Shown in pieces: positions 1-13,415 of a DNA stretch of 64,000 nt. Where the stretch lies: contig WPIO01000074.1 in NCBI GenBank assembly GCA_009760855.2, positions 831,001-895,000 on the forward strand, in the 5' to 3' direction. Every line of letters starts with the position of its first letter. Position 1 is the stretch's first letter. The position numbers were made by a program, and so were the translations under genes. The stretch comes from Cristatella mucedo. Lineage: Eukaryota > Bryozoa > Phylactolaemata > Cristatellidae. The notes below the pieces were generated by a model. The model made no database searches. It worked only from the letters and a program-made list of their open reading frames with translations, and was not told where the DNA came from.

Positions 1-939
1 GAGATGGATTCTAGCTATTCAGAGAAAAGATCCAAGCAATGCACAATGCAGAGCTGCAGCACAAGCTGCATTACTAGAGGGCGCTCACTGAGCCCGTGGA
101 CTCGCTTCGCTGAGTCGTAGACGTCTGTCACTCCCGGAAGTAATGGTCGCCTTCATGCCACGTGACGGTCATACTTTCTCGCTTTAATTAATGGTGATGT
201 CAGCTGTGGAATTGCGTGTGCGAGCGCGCCCACCGCTTCTGCCCGGTCTTTCGTTTTTTTTTTGGCTTTTTCTTGTCAGCAGCATCCAGACATAGCCTTT
301 AGACGAGTGCGCTCGCTGTGTCGAGTTTATTGATTGTCTGCAACTTGTACAAATCTCTGCAGCTTGTCTGCTCTGCCGTCAACATCATAGTTGCTGCTGC
401 ATCTGCCCACACCAGTCTGAGCCCCAGTACTGGCCCCCAATCAAGTGTCGAATCGATTCGAATGTCCTCACCGTACAGCTTGCATTTTGCTTCACTCGCT
501 CGCTTCTCCAGCCTCTTGTGCCAATCCTATTATTTAGCCGTCTCGCTGTCCCTCACACTGAATTGAAATCGTACGGCGATCAACCGTTCAGCTTGTAGGC
601 TTCTAAACTCTGCTATGACCTTGCATCTTTTAAAATGGTGTGTGTGTAAAGCACCTAGAAAGAGGGTGAGTTCTCTGATGGCTCTCTGCTGAGCCAGCTC
701 GTGTTCCCGATGAACGATGAGCCTCGGCAGTCGAACCTGAATTTGTCGAGCTCTGCTCCTCAAGTGCTGGAGCGGGACCGAGCATGCAAGCTGCAGCGCC
801 AGTGCAGCTTCAGAGCTCGCCGATGAGGCGCTTCTCGCCTCCGCCGTCCGAGCGCATGATCGTTGCGGCGAGTTCTCGCTGCCGAAAAGGCACCATGACG
901 AACCGAGTTGAGAGAGTTGGCTTCGAGGAGAGAAGTGTC

Positions 940-1100
940 ATATATATAAATATGTAATTCATTTATATAGCGCCCTAAGAGAACTAAATCTCTATACAGG
1001 CACTTCACATATGCCTCCGGGGCTCGAGCCCATGACCTCAGTCAGACCTTGGTCGGGGCGCGCACTTTAACCGTTAGACCAAACCATCTTGCGGCTGCAT
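940..1100 (-). mobile_element. tRNA-derived SINE, family 1
   Basis: On the minus strand it has a tRNA-like head (GGTTTGGTCTAACGGTTAAAG; B-box-like GGGCTCGAGCCCC) followed by a LINE-type tail (AGTTCTCTTAGGGCGCTATA then TAAATGAATTA). The same unit recurs at 1265-1385 (+), 13300-13415 (-) and 56610-56720 (+). The tail is shared with the local LINE, the usual partner for mobilisation. Confidence 0.75.
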
Positions 1101-1260
1101 ATCATGCACAGTGTCGGCACGTATGAAAAGATCACAAGGATCCGTCAGATGCAGCGAAACCCGGTGCGTTTTAGCTTCTTTTTAAAGGCGATCAAGTCAT
1201 GGGATGTCGTGACGTCAATCGGGAGTAAATTCCGTGCTGTGGGAGCATGGTCCAGTCAGT
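1101..1260 (-). mobile_element. LINE 3' fragment
   Basis: Minus-strand similarity to the C-terminal end of the local LINE (region equivalent to 58040-58180: the FSSYAPKAWNSLP segment and following lysine-rich codons). Confidence 0.5.
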
Positions 1261-1264
1261 GATT

Positions 1265-1385
1265 AAGGTGCTCGCCCCGACCAAGGTCTGGCTAAGGTCG
1301 TGGGCTCGAGCCCCGGAGGCATATGTGAAGTGCCTAAATAGAGATTGAGTTCTCTGTGCGCTCTATACAAATGAATTATTAATAT
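1265..1385 (+). mobile_element. tRNA-derived SINE, family 1
   Basis: Starts in the tRNA-like part (CTCGCCCCGACCAAGGTC, GGGCTCGAGCCCC) and ends with the LINE-like tail and AATTATTAATATT. Confidence 0.7.
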
Positions 1386-1435
1386 TAGTTATAGCTTGCT
1401 TTCTGCCAACTACCAACATGCTGCATCGCTCTCCC

Positions 1436-1556
<121 letters not shown>

Positions 1557-1634
1557 TGCTTTCTCCTGCTTTCTTTCTCAGCGTGCAGAGAGCCGCAGCT
1601 CCTGTTTGATGGCAACTTATTGACTCGGTTGCAG

Positions 1635-2594
1635 ACCCTTCAAAGTCACTTGGCTCGTTACTGGCGACCGCCACCGGCAAAGACAGCTCTGCGGCGGCGG
1701 GGCTGCTGCTGCACCACAAGGCCGTCGGACGCCATGGGCTGACGGTGGCAGCGGAAACGGCCGACCTGAAGCAGCTGCTGAGCGACCGCGGCGCCGAGCT
1801 CGCCGCAGTCCGCTCCGAGCTCGAGCAGCAGCAGCGGCGGAGCGTAGAGCTCGAGGCTTCGAGCAAGCAGAAAACGGCCGAGCTGAGCGACCGCAACGTC
1901 GCGCTTCGCGCCGAGCTCGAGCGGCAGCAGCAGCGGCTCGTAGAGCTCGAGGACAAGCTCAACGAGCTGAGCGTGCAGCTCGCACAGGCCGACGAGCAGC
2001 GGCTGCACGACGCGGCGGAGCTGCAAGCGTGCCGCGAGAGCTTGGCCGCGAAGGAGCGTCTGCTGGCCGACAGTCGCGAGGCCAAGAGTAACGTGGACTA
2101 CGAGCTCAAGATGCTGCGCACCGAGTGCGACCGAATCCGTGGCGCTGGCAGCAGAGGGCAGCAGCAGGCATCGTGGGTGCCTGCCTCGGCAGCAGCAGCG
2201 CATCTCCCGATGTATCAAGCGATCGGCCACAAGGTGGCAGCTGCAGCACCTGACGCTTTTGCCTCGGAGCCACAAGTACAGCCCCGCAGCCCGAAGTCTG
2301 GCAACGTGGTGTCGATGTATCGTCGCCACACATCAGACGCTACCTGGCAGCTGCCGCCCGGTGGCCGCAGCCCAGCTGGTCAAGTGACACTAGGACATGG
2401 CAGAGGCAACGGCAGTCTTGCAGCGGCGTCACCAGTAGGTGCTGCCGTGCCTGACTTCTCCTTCAGCAGCAGCAGCAGCAGAAGAAGAGAACTGGAGCAA
2501 GAACGTGCAGAACCTGCCGTCAGCACAAGCAGCAGCTGTGCCCGTGAAGCAGCAGCAGCATTCGAAGCCAGAGGCCAAGTGAGCAGCCGTGCAG
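1635..2594 (+). CDS. Host gene copy A, coiled-coil exon
   Basis: Frame open from 1610 to beyond 2594. From about 1755 it encodes a long heptad-like coiled coil of about 140 residues (Leu/Glu/Arg/Gln-rich, e.g. LEASSKQKTAELSDRN), then an Ala/Gln/Ser-rich linker with FSFSSSSSRRR. The exon ends at CAG followed by GTGAGG, a strong splice donor, in phase 1. A plausible acceptor lies at about 1634 (GGTTGCAG) or 1580 (TTCTTTCTCAG, but with an in-frame stop after it). A twin lies at 15842-16911. Upstream exons are not identified; the family is unknown. Confidence 0.6.
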
Positions 2595-3048
<454 letters not shown>

Positions 3049-4118
3049 ACGATCCTGCCAGCGCCGTCCGTGACGAGCCTGCCATCTCTGCTGCTGCTGC
3101 AGCCGTCGCCATGCCGAGCACTGTCAGACAGAGGACGACACTGTCTCTTGGTCTGCACGCAAGAGGTGAGCAGCAGCAGTTCGAGTGGTCAGCAGCAGAA
3201 GACGGACGAAGGTTTAGTGCTCGGCTCAGCCTCTCGCGGCACATAAATGCGAGCACGAAGATCATCGATGTTGCTGTGACGAGCGATGGCTACGTGATCT
3301 TTGCCACACAGAAAGGCATCCACGTACACCAGCTCAGTACAGCACGAGTAGTGCAGACGGTTGATCGGACGAGCTCCTACAAGTGTGTGGTTGCCATAGG
3401 CCAACAGCGGCATTACATGAGTAGCAGCGAGCAGTCATCGCCTGCTGCCAGCATCGCCTTGGTCGCTGGCAACAAGTCTAAGAAGCAAGTGGAAGTGCTG
3501 TCCTATCTCCATGGCGACTTGCGCCGAGTCCTGTCTCTTAGCCGAGTCCTGTTGGAGGACAACGTGCCGTGGTGCCTGGCTGTGGATCGCTGCGAGACCC
3601 GTGTGGCCGTGGGCAGTGGCCGCAGCTTTCATATCCTGTCTCTGAATGGCCGCCCCGGTGATCGCCTTAGCCTGCGGTTGAAATTCACCGTCTCCGCGCT
3701 GGCATTTAGCGATGCCGTTCTGGTGGTCGGGTCGAGCGAGGAGTTCGAGGGAGCGTACGCCCTCGAGGGCCGCAGCAAGGCCGATCCGAGCAAAGCCGAT
3801 CCGGACTGGAGTCGTATGCTGGCGAGCGCCGTGTGCGCTCTGCACTGCGACCCTCACGACAACTGCTACGTGCTGCTGGCTCGCAGCGCAGTGGTGCTCG
3901 TACTTTCTGCTTCGACTGGGGACGACCTGGCCGAGATCGCCCTTCAGTGCGATCCCCTTTATCCGCTGGCCTTCACCTTCGATGCCGACTGCCACTGGCT
4001 GGCCGTGCTGCTGAGCGACAAGCAGACGACGGCTCTCTTTGAGGTAGGGCGGCGGCCCTCGCGTGCAGCCCCTGCTGGATGCTTCCGTGCCGTGCGTCCG
4101 AGCGATTATGTGCTCTAG
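3049..4118 (+). CDS. Host gene copy A, propeller-like exon
   Basis: Exon open to TAG at 4116, about 355 codons. Repeated strand patterns (DVAVTSDGYVIFATQKGIHVHQL; CLAVDRCETRVAVGSGRSFHIL; VSALAFSDAVLVVGSS; ALHCDPHDNCYVLLA; LAFTFDADCHWLAVLL) look like the blades of a WD40/NHL-type beta-propeller, here without WD dipeptides. A candidate splice donor GAG/GTAGGG at 4043/4044 would end the exon before the divergent tail. Copy B is almost identical up to that point and differs in the tail, which supports the donor. Function unknown; coiled coil plus propeller suggests a scaffold or adaptor. Confidence 0.6.
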
Positions 4119-4659
4119 GTCCGTAAGCGTGACGTGTTGCCCTCGTGTCACCAGGCAGCAATGACTGCTTGATGTGCCGACCACTGCGGTCTTTGTGCCT
4201 GGTCGCTCGACGAGCCTGACCCCTGAAGACCTGTCGCGCAGACCTGCGCTCGACTCTGTGACAGCGAGACTCGGCGAGTGCCTCCCGACATCCAGGCTGC
4301 TTTGTTGGTATGCCTGGGGCGCACCTGCTTGGGGGACCTTCTGAGTGCTTGCTCGCAGGCGCCAAAGTCGTGTTTGCCGTTCCAGTTTCGAGGAGGCCTC
4401 GACGAGCAGTGATGTGAGGAGAGTGACCTCCAGCCTCCTGCCTCGCCCTGCAGGCACAACGGCCAGGTAACCGGCTGATGAAGGACTCACGAGCAGAGAA
4501 TCGCTCGATCACTCGCGCTGATCCATGCCAGCCACCAGTCAGCAGTCAGCAGGCTGATGCTGTCGCGACTGCAATGGCAACAGCAGGAGCTACTGTTGCC
4601 GCCACCACGCTGCACCTTGTGGCACTTTCCAGCCAACATGGTGGAGAGGACCGAAACCA

Positions 4660-4863
4660 ATGACTCTGCTGGCTGTCCAGCCTGTGCCCACTCGGATGCG
4701 CTGCCTTGCGTCTCGCCCAGGGACACGCCTCGGACTTCTGCTCTTGCTGCTGCTGGCTGTAGCCCGCCTCACGTTGGCCACAGGCTACATTAGTACAGTG
4801 CGCCTCCCCACAACCGCCGTGCCGCCCACCCTTTTTGCCTCATGCTTTCCTCGTGCAGTTTAA
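4660..4863 (+). other. Possible 3' coding segment with a hydrophobic helix (copy A)
   Basis: A 67-codon frame with a strong hydrophobic stretch (LGLLLLLLLAVARLTLA). In copy B (18951 onward) the matching frame is disrupted within the Leu-rich part. It could be a final exon with a membrane anchor, or chance. The stretch 4119-4659 has possible exon pieces with splice-like signals but no frame I can defend. Confidence 0.25.
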
Positions 4864-4912
4864 GTAGCACATAGTAGCTTTATTTGAAAGACTAATCGCT
4901 GAGATGGTCGAC

Positions 4913-4916
<4 letters not shown>

Positions 4917-4970
<54 letters not shown>
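4917..4970. repeat. (GA)n microsatellite
   Basis: A pure GA run; the equivalent in the duplicate (19199-19260) is interrupted by a few A and C changes. Confidence 0.95.
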
Positions 4971-4974
<4 letters not shown>

Positions 4975-5139
4975 GATCTGCTATTATTTGTCTTGTGTTT
5001 CAATGCATTTAGTTTAGAGAGCAGAGATGGGAACCCCATATGATGTCAATAAATATAACGGTTCGTGCATGTGTGGGCTTTATAAAGATGCCGACTGTAA
5101 GATTAGCAAACGACTGCCAGATACATATCCACCAACCAG

Positions 5140-5330
5140 TGTCTTGCTTGTGCGATACCAATCCTAAGGTGGTTGCTTTTCACGACCTTGGTCCCGAGGC
5201 CATGGGTTCGAATCCTGCGGTGGGCGATCTTTTATTTCCGATGCAAGCGGTGGTGATAGCCTCAAAGGCCCTTCTGTTGCTTTACAAAAGAGGCTGTTAA
5301 ATGAGCTAGTATTTGTTTAGCAAGCAAACG
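5140..5330 (+). mobile_element. tRNA-derived SINE, family 2
   Basis: The tRNA-like promoter part contains GGTTGCTTTTCACGA and a B box GGGTTCGAATCC; the body reads GGTGATAGCC...AAAGGCCCTTCTGTTGC and ends AGAGGCTGTTAAAT. Other copies are at 22560-22730 (-) and 23300-23462 (-). A headless piece lies at 19335-19410. Confidence 0.7.
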
Positions 5331-5489
5331 GCCCCTGAGAGGCCAGCCCATAAGTTTCTGATCACTTTTACCAGGCTGCATCGTTCGTACGATTATAACG
5401 AAACTGTACTTAATGAGGTACCTGTGGGTGCTGTGCTGTAATGCATGCACTCCGGTTACCCTCCCTCACTAGTCTGGCAGTGAAGCCAG

Positions 5490-6420
<931 letters not shown>

Positions 6421-6539
6421 GACTTCTACTACTATGCTAGTCGAACTCGTTTCCTGCTCCGGGAATGTACAGCTTTGGTGTCTTCACTGTGGGTTTTTGG
6501 AGCATACGAACTAAGGCAAGTCTCTCAATGACTTGAGAT

Positions 6540-6800
6540 GGTTATCGGCACAGCTTACAAAAAGATTGGGAGACAGAAGAGCTTATATACAATACCGAGC
6601 ACGATTGATTGTGGCTCGGGTAGGTAGGATGGACCAATAGAATGAACTCACATAAAAGTGAGGGACAAAACCTTGAAGACCCTGGCCTGCACGATGGCCA
6701 ATCAGTGCAGGTACTCGAGAAGTGGTGCGATGTGGCAACTGCCTAGCTCACCATGGGAAAGCCTGGCTGCAGAGTTTTACACCAGCACAGATAGATCTGT
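6540..6800 (-). mobile_element. LINE 3' fragment, decayed
   Basis: Minus-strand similarity to the LINE C-terminal region (compare 58330-58480: AAAACCTTGAAG, CAGTGCAGGT, GAGAAGTGGTG). Confidence 0.5.
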
Positions 6801-7030
6801 ATAGAAAATGCTTAGAATGAGCTTGGCTATTAAATGAACCAGAGGAACCCCTGGTTATTAAAAAGCTCTGCAGAGAGTACAATTAAGCAGGTGTTGTAAT
6901 GTTATGTATCTGTAACTCCACAAAGCCGCGATGTGCCTGCCTGTTGCTGCTACTGCTGTAAATAACTCAGCCTGCAGCCACTACTAAGGTGTGCCCCACC
7001 TGTAGCCGGTAATGCATGCAGCTGACTCGG

Positions 7031-7287
7031 TGCAGCCGGAGGCCTGCAATGCAGGAGCCCGGGTAGGCAGCAGCATTCCCTAACTGCTGGGATGCTGCAA
7101 GCCCTCGTTTGTGTACGCATGAGAGCAATACACGGAGAGTCTTTATGACAGCTCACGTCAGCGCTGGTGCCTCCGTGTGTAATTATGAGAGGCTTTGTGG
7201 ATGTACAGCAGGCGTTTAGTAGCAGCCATACGCTGGCTGAGTAAACTGCTTTGTGCGAGCAGTCGAGTATTAGCGACTGAGCTGCTC
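7031..7287 (+). repeat. 257-bp direct repeat, left of the LINE fragment
   Basis: Matches 9265-9521 over its whole length without net indels, with substitutions at roughly one site in eight. It contains a short palindrome CCTGCAATGCAGG near the start. It has no LTR-type TG...CA ends and no coding content. Confidence 0.85.
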
Positions 7288-7320
7288 TATCGGTAGATTG
7301 GTAGCCCCTTTAGTACAACA

Positions 7321-9264
7321 ATGCAGCATTTACGAGCTAGCATTATTATTTCAGAGCAACAAGAATCGCAAAACCTCAAGACCCTTGACATCGATGCTGT
7401 CCGTGCGAGAATATCTGCTTCGCCTCTGCTGCTCAGTCCTCCCTCCGATCTGTCATCATTGGTAGATAGCTACAACACGACACTAGCTGACATGCTCGAC
7501 GAGTTTGCACCTCTGACAAAGCGCACTGTGCGCCCCGCCCAGGCCTATCGTTTACCACAGACATTAAACTAGCCAGGTCTACCAAACGAAAGCTTGAAAA
7601 AGCATACAAAAGATCCGGACTAACTGTCCATCGACAGGCATATGAAGACTACTGTAAGTCGTACCAATCGATCCTAGCAAAGGCCAAGTCTAGCTTCTAT
7701 AGAAACATTGTTGAATCACAGATGCACAATCCAAAAATGCTGATGTCGATAATAAACCATCTCCTCAACCGTTCCCAGATTAGCTCCTTACCTGATGATC
7801 CTTGTGATGATCTAGCCGATCACTCCTTGCGATTCTTTATGCAGAATATAGACAAGATCAGGGAATCCATCCCTGCGATGACAATCTCCCCACTAGAATG
7901 CTGTTCCTCGGTTCCTGGCTGCACCTCAATGTTTGCATTTAATCAGGTCACTAGTGATCTAGTCCTAAAGTTCGTATCGCAATCAAAGAAGACAACAAGT
8001 CCTCTGGACCTATTCCCACTGTCCTGCTCCTACGTTGCATTGATCTGCTGCTGCCATGCATAACTAACATCATTAATATGTCATTAGCCTCAGGTCATGT
8101 CCCAGCACCTTTCAAAAAAGCTGTAGTCAGGCCTCTCCTCAAGAAAGCAACAGTAGACCAAGAGAACTTGAGTAACTACCGCCCAGTCTCCCTTCTACCA
8201 TTTCTATCAAAGACACTGGAACGGGTCGTGGCAGACCAGCTAAACTCACATATCGAAACCTCACACCTTGCTAGCAAGTTCCAGTCTGGCTTTAGAGCTA
8301 ATCACTCCACGGAGTCAGCATTGCTTAGGGTATACAACGACCTACTTAGGAATGCAGACTTGGGTCGAGTGTCTCTGCTTGTTTTGCTGGATCTTTCGGC
8401 AACTTTTGACACCATCGATCACAGAGTTCTTCTAGAGTGCTTCTCATCTCGCCTGGGCATCATTGGCACTGCTCTGCAGTGGTTCAGATCCTATCTCAGT
8501 GGGAGACTCCAGAGTATTGACGTGAATGGACAAAGATCATCTGAAGTACCTCTGAAATATCGAGTACCTCAGGGCTCCGTGCTAAGTCCGGTTCTTTTCA
8601 CGGTTTATACTCTCCCTCTTGCTGATGTGCTTGCCAAGCACAATCTAGGCTATCACTTCTATGCGGATGACACACAGTTGTACATTTGCTTTGATCCCTC
8701 CCAGCCTTCGAGCACCTCAAGTTCTCTAAACTCACTTGCATGCATTGATGACACCCACACAAGGATGGCAGCAAATTTTCTAAAACTAAACGATGACAAA
8801 ACTAACTTACTAGTTATGGGCAAACCCAGTGTGACTCAGAGATTTGAAAGGCTGTCTCTCACAATTGGCTCTGCCAGCATATCTCCTGTCGAATCAGCTC
8901 GAAATCTAGGTGTCATATTCCAAAGCGACCTCTCGTTAGACGACCACATCAGCTCCACAGTCAAATCTGCCAATTTTCAGCTTCATAACATTGCTAAAAT
9001 TAGGGCTTGTTTAGATAAGGATACCACGTCTAAGTTGGTCCATGCATTCGTGACATCTCGTCTCGACTTCTGCAACTCACTGCTCACTGGCCTACCAGCA
9101 TGTGCGATCAGGTGATTGCAGCTGGTGCAAAACTCTGCAGCTAGGCTTGTTTGTCGTGAGCGTCGCAGTTGCCACATTACTCCATTTCTCGCCGACCTTC
9201 ACTGGCTACCAGTCAAGCAACGGATTGACTTCAAGGTTTTGTCGCTCACTTTTAGGTCCCTTCA
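7321..9264 (+). mobile_element. L2/CR1-type LINE fragment with reverse transcriptase, decayed
   Basis: Begins after the endonuclease-RT linker (ISASPLLLSPPSDLSSLVDSYN) with a broken frame to about 8060. A 345-codon open RT segment (8078-9115) follows, with VRPLLKK, NYRPVSLLPFLSKTLERVV, FQSGFRANHSTESALL, LLDLSATFDTIDH, PQGSVLSPVLF and the catalytic FYADDTQLY. The C-terminal domain changes frame near 9113 and stops short near 9260. No endonuclease domain is present. The fragment is flanked by two 257-bp direct repeats. The family is L2/CR1-like as found in many invertebrates and fish. Confidence 0.92.
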
Positions 9265-9521
9265 TGCAGCCTGAGGCCTGCAATGCAGGAGCCCGGGTAG
9301 GCAGCAGCTTTCCCCAACTGCCGGGATGTAGCTAGCTCTTATTTGTGTAAGCATGAGAGCAATACATGGAGAGTCTTTATGACAGCTCAAGTCAGCGCTG
9401 GTGCCTCCGTGTGTATTCATGAGAGGCTTTACGGATGGACAGGGGGTGTTAAGTAGCAGCCATACACTGGCTGATTAAACTGCATTGTGCGAGTGGTCAG
9501 GTATTAGTGACTGAGCTGCTC
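9265..9521 (+). repeat. 257-bp direct repeat, right of the LINE fragment
   Basis: Second copy of 7031-7287. The LINE reading frame ends exactly where this copy begins. Confidence 0.85.
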
Positions 9522-9614
9522 CAGATCAACAAGATTGTTATGCCTCAGGCTGCAGCTTCACATAGCGTCGCCATAACAAGCTGTCTGTGATTGTACATCT
9601 TGTGATGAAACAAT

Positions 9615-9775
9615 TGCCGAGCTCGTTTGGCACAGTGGTTACTGAGCTGGCCCTGTACCACGTGGGTCTGAGGTTGAGGGTTCGAGCCCTGTGGCATGTA
9701 TAAAACGCGTGAATAGAGATTACATTCTCTTAGGGCACTGCCTAGGTGGATTAAATAAAATTGCCGCTGCACTAG
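9615..9775 (+). mobile_element. tRNA-derived SINE, diverged
   Basis: The tRNA-like head (TTTGGCACAGTGGTTACTGAG; GGGTTCGAGCCC) is followed by a family 1-type tail (AGAGATTACATTCTCTTAGGGC). Confidence 0.65.
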
Positions 9776-9919
9776 AATCTGACTGTAAGGCTTCATCCAC
9801 CAAATCCACCGCAAAAAATTGAAATAGATTTCACCGAGCTCCAGTTTGTATTGCATATTAAAGTGCACCGTGCTGCGTGAACAACCATGTAAAATAAAAA
9901 AAATTGTGCATGCTAACAC

Positions 9920-11115
9920 TGTGGCAATCGCCTGAAATGACCTGGGAAACTACTGCAATCCATTCCATTCTACTGCAAGTGAACCTCAAATCACCATCGC
10001 GAAGCTCTAATAGACATTGCATATTAGACTAGACTCAGTTCAAAGTGCACCCACACAATTTTGCTCCATTGTGCTTACGAATCCTCATACAATATACAGC
10101 AATCGACTGCAACTGCCCGGGCCAGTATGTCAACCCACCACAACCCGCTGCAAAACAACAAGAATACGTACGCTTTAAGCTCTCGTAGTGATTGAACTGA
10201 ATTGCTCTAATCTGCGATTATTGTGTAATCACACAATTTCATTACAGTTGGCTCGACCATTCGGCAGTAGTGCAGTGCAATGGCCTGGGCCAATACGACA
10301 ATCCACAGCAATCTGATGCAAAATGCCCTGAAATCGGTTTTGCAACGCTCCAATTTAGAATGCATGTTAAAAAGCATGCTGTTAAAGTCAACTATGTCAC
10401 TTGAAGCAATTGTGCTCGTACAATTTCGGGTAAGGCATGGCACTCTACGGCTCGACTCGAAGCAGCAATCCACTACAATCCGTGGCAAGTCGACCACAAA
10501 TTGGCTGCACGAAGTGCCAATTGTCATCGAATTTCACATTTCTTTGTGCTAAAAGGGAAATCGTAGGATTTTCAAGCTATTTTGCACGTTAATTGTCAGG
10601 AATGCACGGCAATCAACAGCAATGGCAAAGACGATTACTGCAATCCGTGGCAAATCGGCTGCACCAAACTCCAATTACCATCCGGAAAGTACTTTCAACC
10701 CGCTCTGACCGTTCAATCTTGGGCAATGCATGGCAATCGACCGTAATGGCCCGGGCAAATGTGGCAATCCATTATGATCCATTGCAAATCACTGTAAAGT
10801 GACTGCCAAGATCAAATGTATCTTACCTGTCACAGCGCACTGTGTTTAAAGTGCAATCACATCTTTTCAACGATCGTGCTCGTATAATCGCGAGCAATGA
10901 ACAGCAATCGACAGCAATGGCCCAGGCCAATACCCTAACTCGTGGCAAACTGACTAGAAATTGGCAGCTCGAAGCCCCAATTGTCATTGCATATAGCATT
11001 CCGCTGCGTCCAAAGCAAAACCGTGGTGCTTTCAAGATGCTTTGTTTGGTAACTGTCAGTTATGCACAGCAATCAACATCAATGGTGGGGACCGATAGCA
11101 AAATCCGTTGAAAAT
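9920..11115. repeat. Degenerate minisatellite (CAATCGACNGCAATGGCCC-type units)
   Basis: Repeated words GGCAATCGACAGCAATGG, GCAAATCG and CAATCCATTGCAAT recur every few dozen bases with heavy divergence. A related piece lies at 19880-19950. Frames here are chance openings in repeat DNA. Confidence 0.65.
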
Positions 11116-11189
11116 GGACAAGATTGGCTGCAATAAGCTGCACCTCTCATTCCACTTAACATATACCTGCTCTCAGGCATAATGTTCAC

Positions 11190-11410
11190 CCATACATCTG
11201 CCAGGACTTGGCTTCTTCATATCTAGCCGAACTGCTGCATCAGTTTCAGCCTCCTGATGCCCTCAAGTCGTCTGTGGACAATAAATTAGCCGTTCTATTC
11301 CTTCACTTCAAGACCGTTGGCGACAGAAGCTTTCATTCTGCCGGTCCTAGGCTGTGGAACTCACTTCCAAAGTTCCTATGTATTGACACACACACACACA
11401 TATCTATGGA
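11190..11410 (+). mobile_element. LINE-derived 3' repeat fragment
   Basis: Close to 5730-5900, with the decayed SFHSAGPRLWNSLPKF segment, ending in a short CA run. Confidence 0.6.
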
Positions 11411-12900
11411 TTTCTAGCTTTGCCAAGTTGTTTAAACAATGCCTCGAGAAACGTTGATGGATTAAAATAAATTTGTTTTGAAACATACGATGAAACAATG
11501 TTTTTGTTTTTTGCTGGTTTATAATACATTGCATTCATGTTATGCTTGCATTCACGTATTGATTTTGTAGTGCCTGTCAATAGCAATGGCAACCGCTTGC
11601 TAAACATGTGGGCGTGGCCAGGCCTACAAAGCTGGTCTGCCCCAGCCCCACCCACACCTGTCAGCCCAGGTTCTCTGCCATAGCTGACTAGAGCCTACCC
11701 CCCTCACAAACCAAGCCGGACGAGAGTGTTACTGACTTCCTTTCTTTGACGCTAAGGAGTGATATGTCTCTTGAAACTTTAGTTTAAATCTCAAAAAACT
11801 CTTAAAACTCAAAAAAATTATCGAGCCTTGCGTTAGAATGCAGATAACGTTACCGTTGCTACTCGTGGTACCGTCTGCAGTTTATCAGCCCGTCAGCTGG
11901 CTCCAGTCAATTTAAGCACCGGTGAGAGCTACTGTTTGCATGAACCTTATTAAGGTAGTTCTAGTTTGAATATTCAGTGGAGATTCCTTAGAAACTTGGT
12001 GCGCATGAAGCGGGTCGGCGGGTTTGCTGACACACCCTAGCGGACAGTTGCCCTCGGTCCGTTAGTGTGGATATCTGCAGTTCCAATAAGCTTTCTCCTG
12101 CACAGTAAAGTTTAATGATGCCTGCGTAAATAAAAGGTTTCACTTAAGAGTACGATCTCGTGCGGTGATGTTTGTCATAATGACTCGAGCAGCAAGACGT
12201 TCGCTTGTCGATAGCCCTTAGAAAGAGCGCCAGCATATCAAAAATCGTCTCATTTTTCGTATGGCAGTGGAATGGAAATGTAGTGCATGTTCCAAGGAAT
12301 TTAAAAACACCGATCGTAAGAGTCTGATTGCAACATGAGCTGCTAAATAGGCGTCATACAGCCGACGGCAGCAACATCCCGGGTGCAGTCGCTGTGCCCG
12401 ACAACCATGTTCGTTGATTTTACTCAGAACTGCTCGTTTCCCCCAGACAGATAAACATAATATTTTTTTCATCTGTTATTGCTTCATGAAATGCTCGTGA
12501 AAGTAAAGGCACGCTCTTTTCTTGAACTGAATCCGCCTGCGTAGACATAGACATCCGTCTGACCTAGGCCGTCTTCGGGCTTGACTGGCCGTGCTTGGCG
12601 TCGCTCGAAAAGAACGCACGGGCGATCGTAAAGCCGCGTGTGTCTCGTCAATAACCAGTACGATGCGTGCGGAGCAACGCTTTGGAAGATATTGATTTCT
12701 TCTACTTTGTAATTTACAGAACAGCAGCTGCGTGGTCGGTGTGAGTTGCGTTCTGTACCACCCTTCGTCAAACCTCGCGGTTCTGGCTGGCGTGCACACT
12801 TGTCGAGACGGCAGCCCTGGGTCCTACTTGGCGTTCAAACGTGCCGAAACTGTGCATGCTTTAGTGGCGCGGGTTTTCCGGCAACTCGCTGCCCATTCGT
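11411..12900. other. No gene recognised
   Basis: Mixed-composition DNA with only short frames; no domain, RNA gene or repeat family I can name. Confidence 0.4.
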
Positions 12901-13299
12901 GTCGCCCATCCGTGATGAAGCGTGTGTATGATCGTATGTGTACGCGCGTGTATGTCTGTGTTTATATGGGTGCGAATGTGTGCACATGTGTTACGTTTGT
13001 GCATATATGTTTGAGTGTTCAAGTTGTTTGACACTTTTTGTGTTTATGTTTTCTGCTCGTGTGTGTGTGTGTTGTGTTTTTGTGGGTGCCTCTTTCCCTC
13101 CCTCCTTCCATCCCTTCTTTTATCTCTTCCTTCCTCCCTCTCTCCCCGGTTATTCTGTCCTGTCTGTTCAGCTAATGCTGTATAAATGCAAATGGCCTGT
13201 AGTCCAGAAGCTACATATCTCAGTATCGGATGTATTTCCGTGCTCTGGGAGAGGCTATGTTACAATGCTGTTGGGGCTATAAACAGCTTAAATAAAAAA
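12901..13299. other. TG-rich then CT-rich low-complexity DNA
   Basis: Degenerate GTGTATGT-type DNA (12910-13080) followed by TCCCTCC/TTCC runs; no gene. Confidence 0.5.
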
Positions 13300-13415
13300 A
13301 TATATATATAATTCATTTGCATAGCGCCCCAAGAGAACTCAATCTCCATTCAGGCGCTTCACATATGCCTCGGGGCTCGAGCCCACGACCTCAGCCAGAC
13401 CTTGGTCGGGGCTTT
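13300..13415 (-). mobile_element. tRNA-derived SINE, family 1
   Basis: Minus-strand copy: tail AATTCATTTGCATAGCGCCCC and B-box region GGGGCTCGAGCCC are clear. Confidence 0.7.

Noticed and set aside
3435-4490. 351-codon minus-strand frame opposite the propeller exon, and its twin at 17730-18905
   Set aside because: Shadow of the plus-strand exon; the plus frame has splice-consistent ends and domain-like strand repeats, the minus frame has neither.
5160-5240. Possible tRNA gene (GGGTTCGAATCC box)
   Set aside because: Part of a repeated SINE with a tRNA-derived head; no intact cloverleaf or anticodon arm, and copies occur elsewhere in the window.
7031-9521. LTR retrotransposon
   Set aside because: The flanking repeats lack TG...CA ends and no gag, protease, RNase H or LTR-type integrase is present; the RT is of the L2/CR1 non-LTR type.
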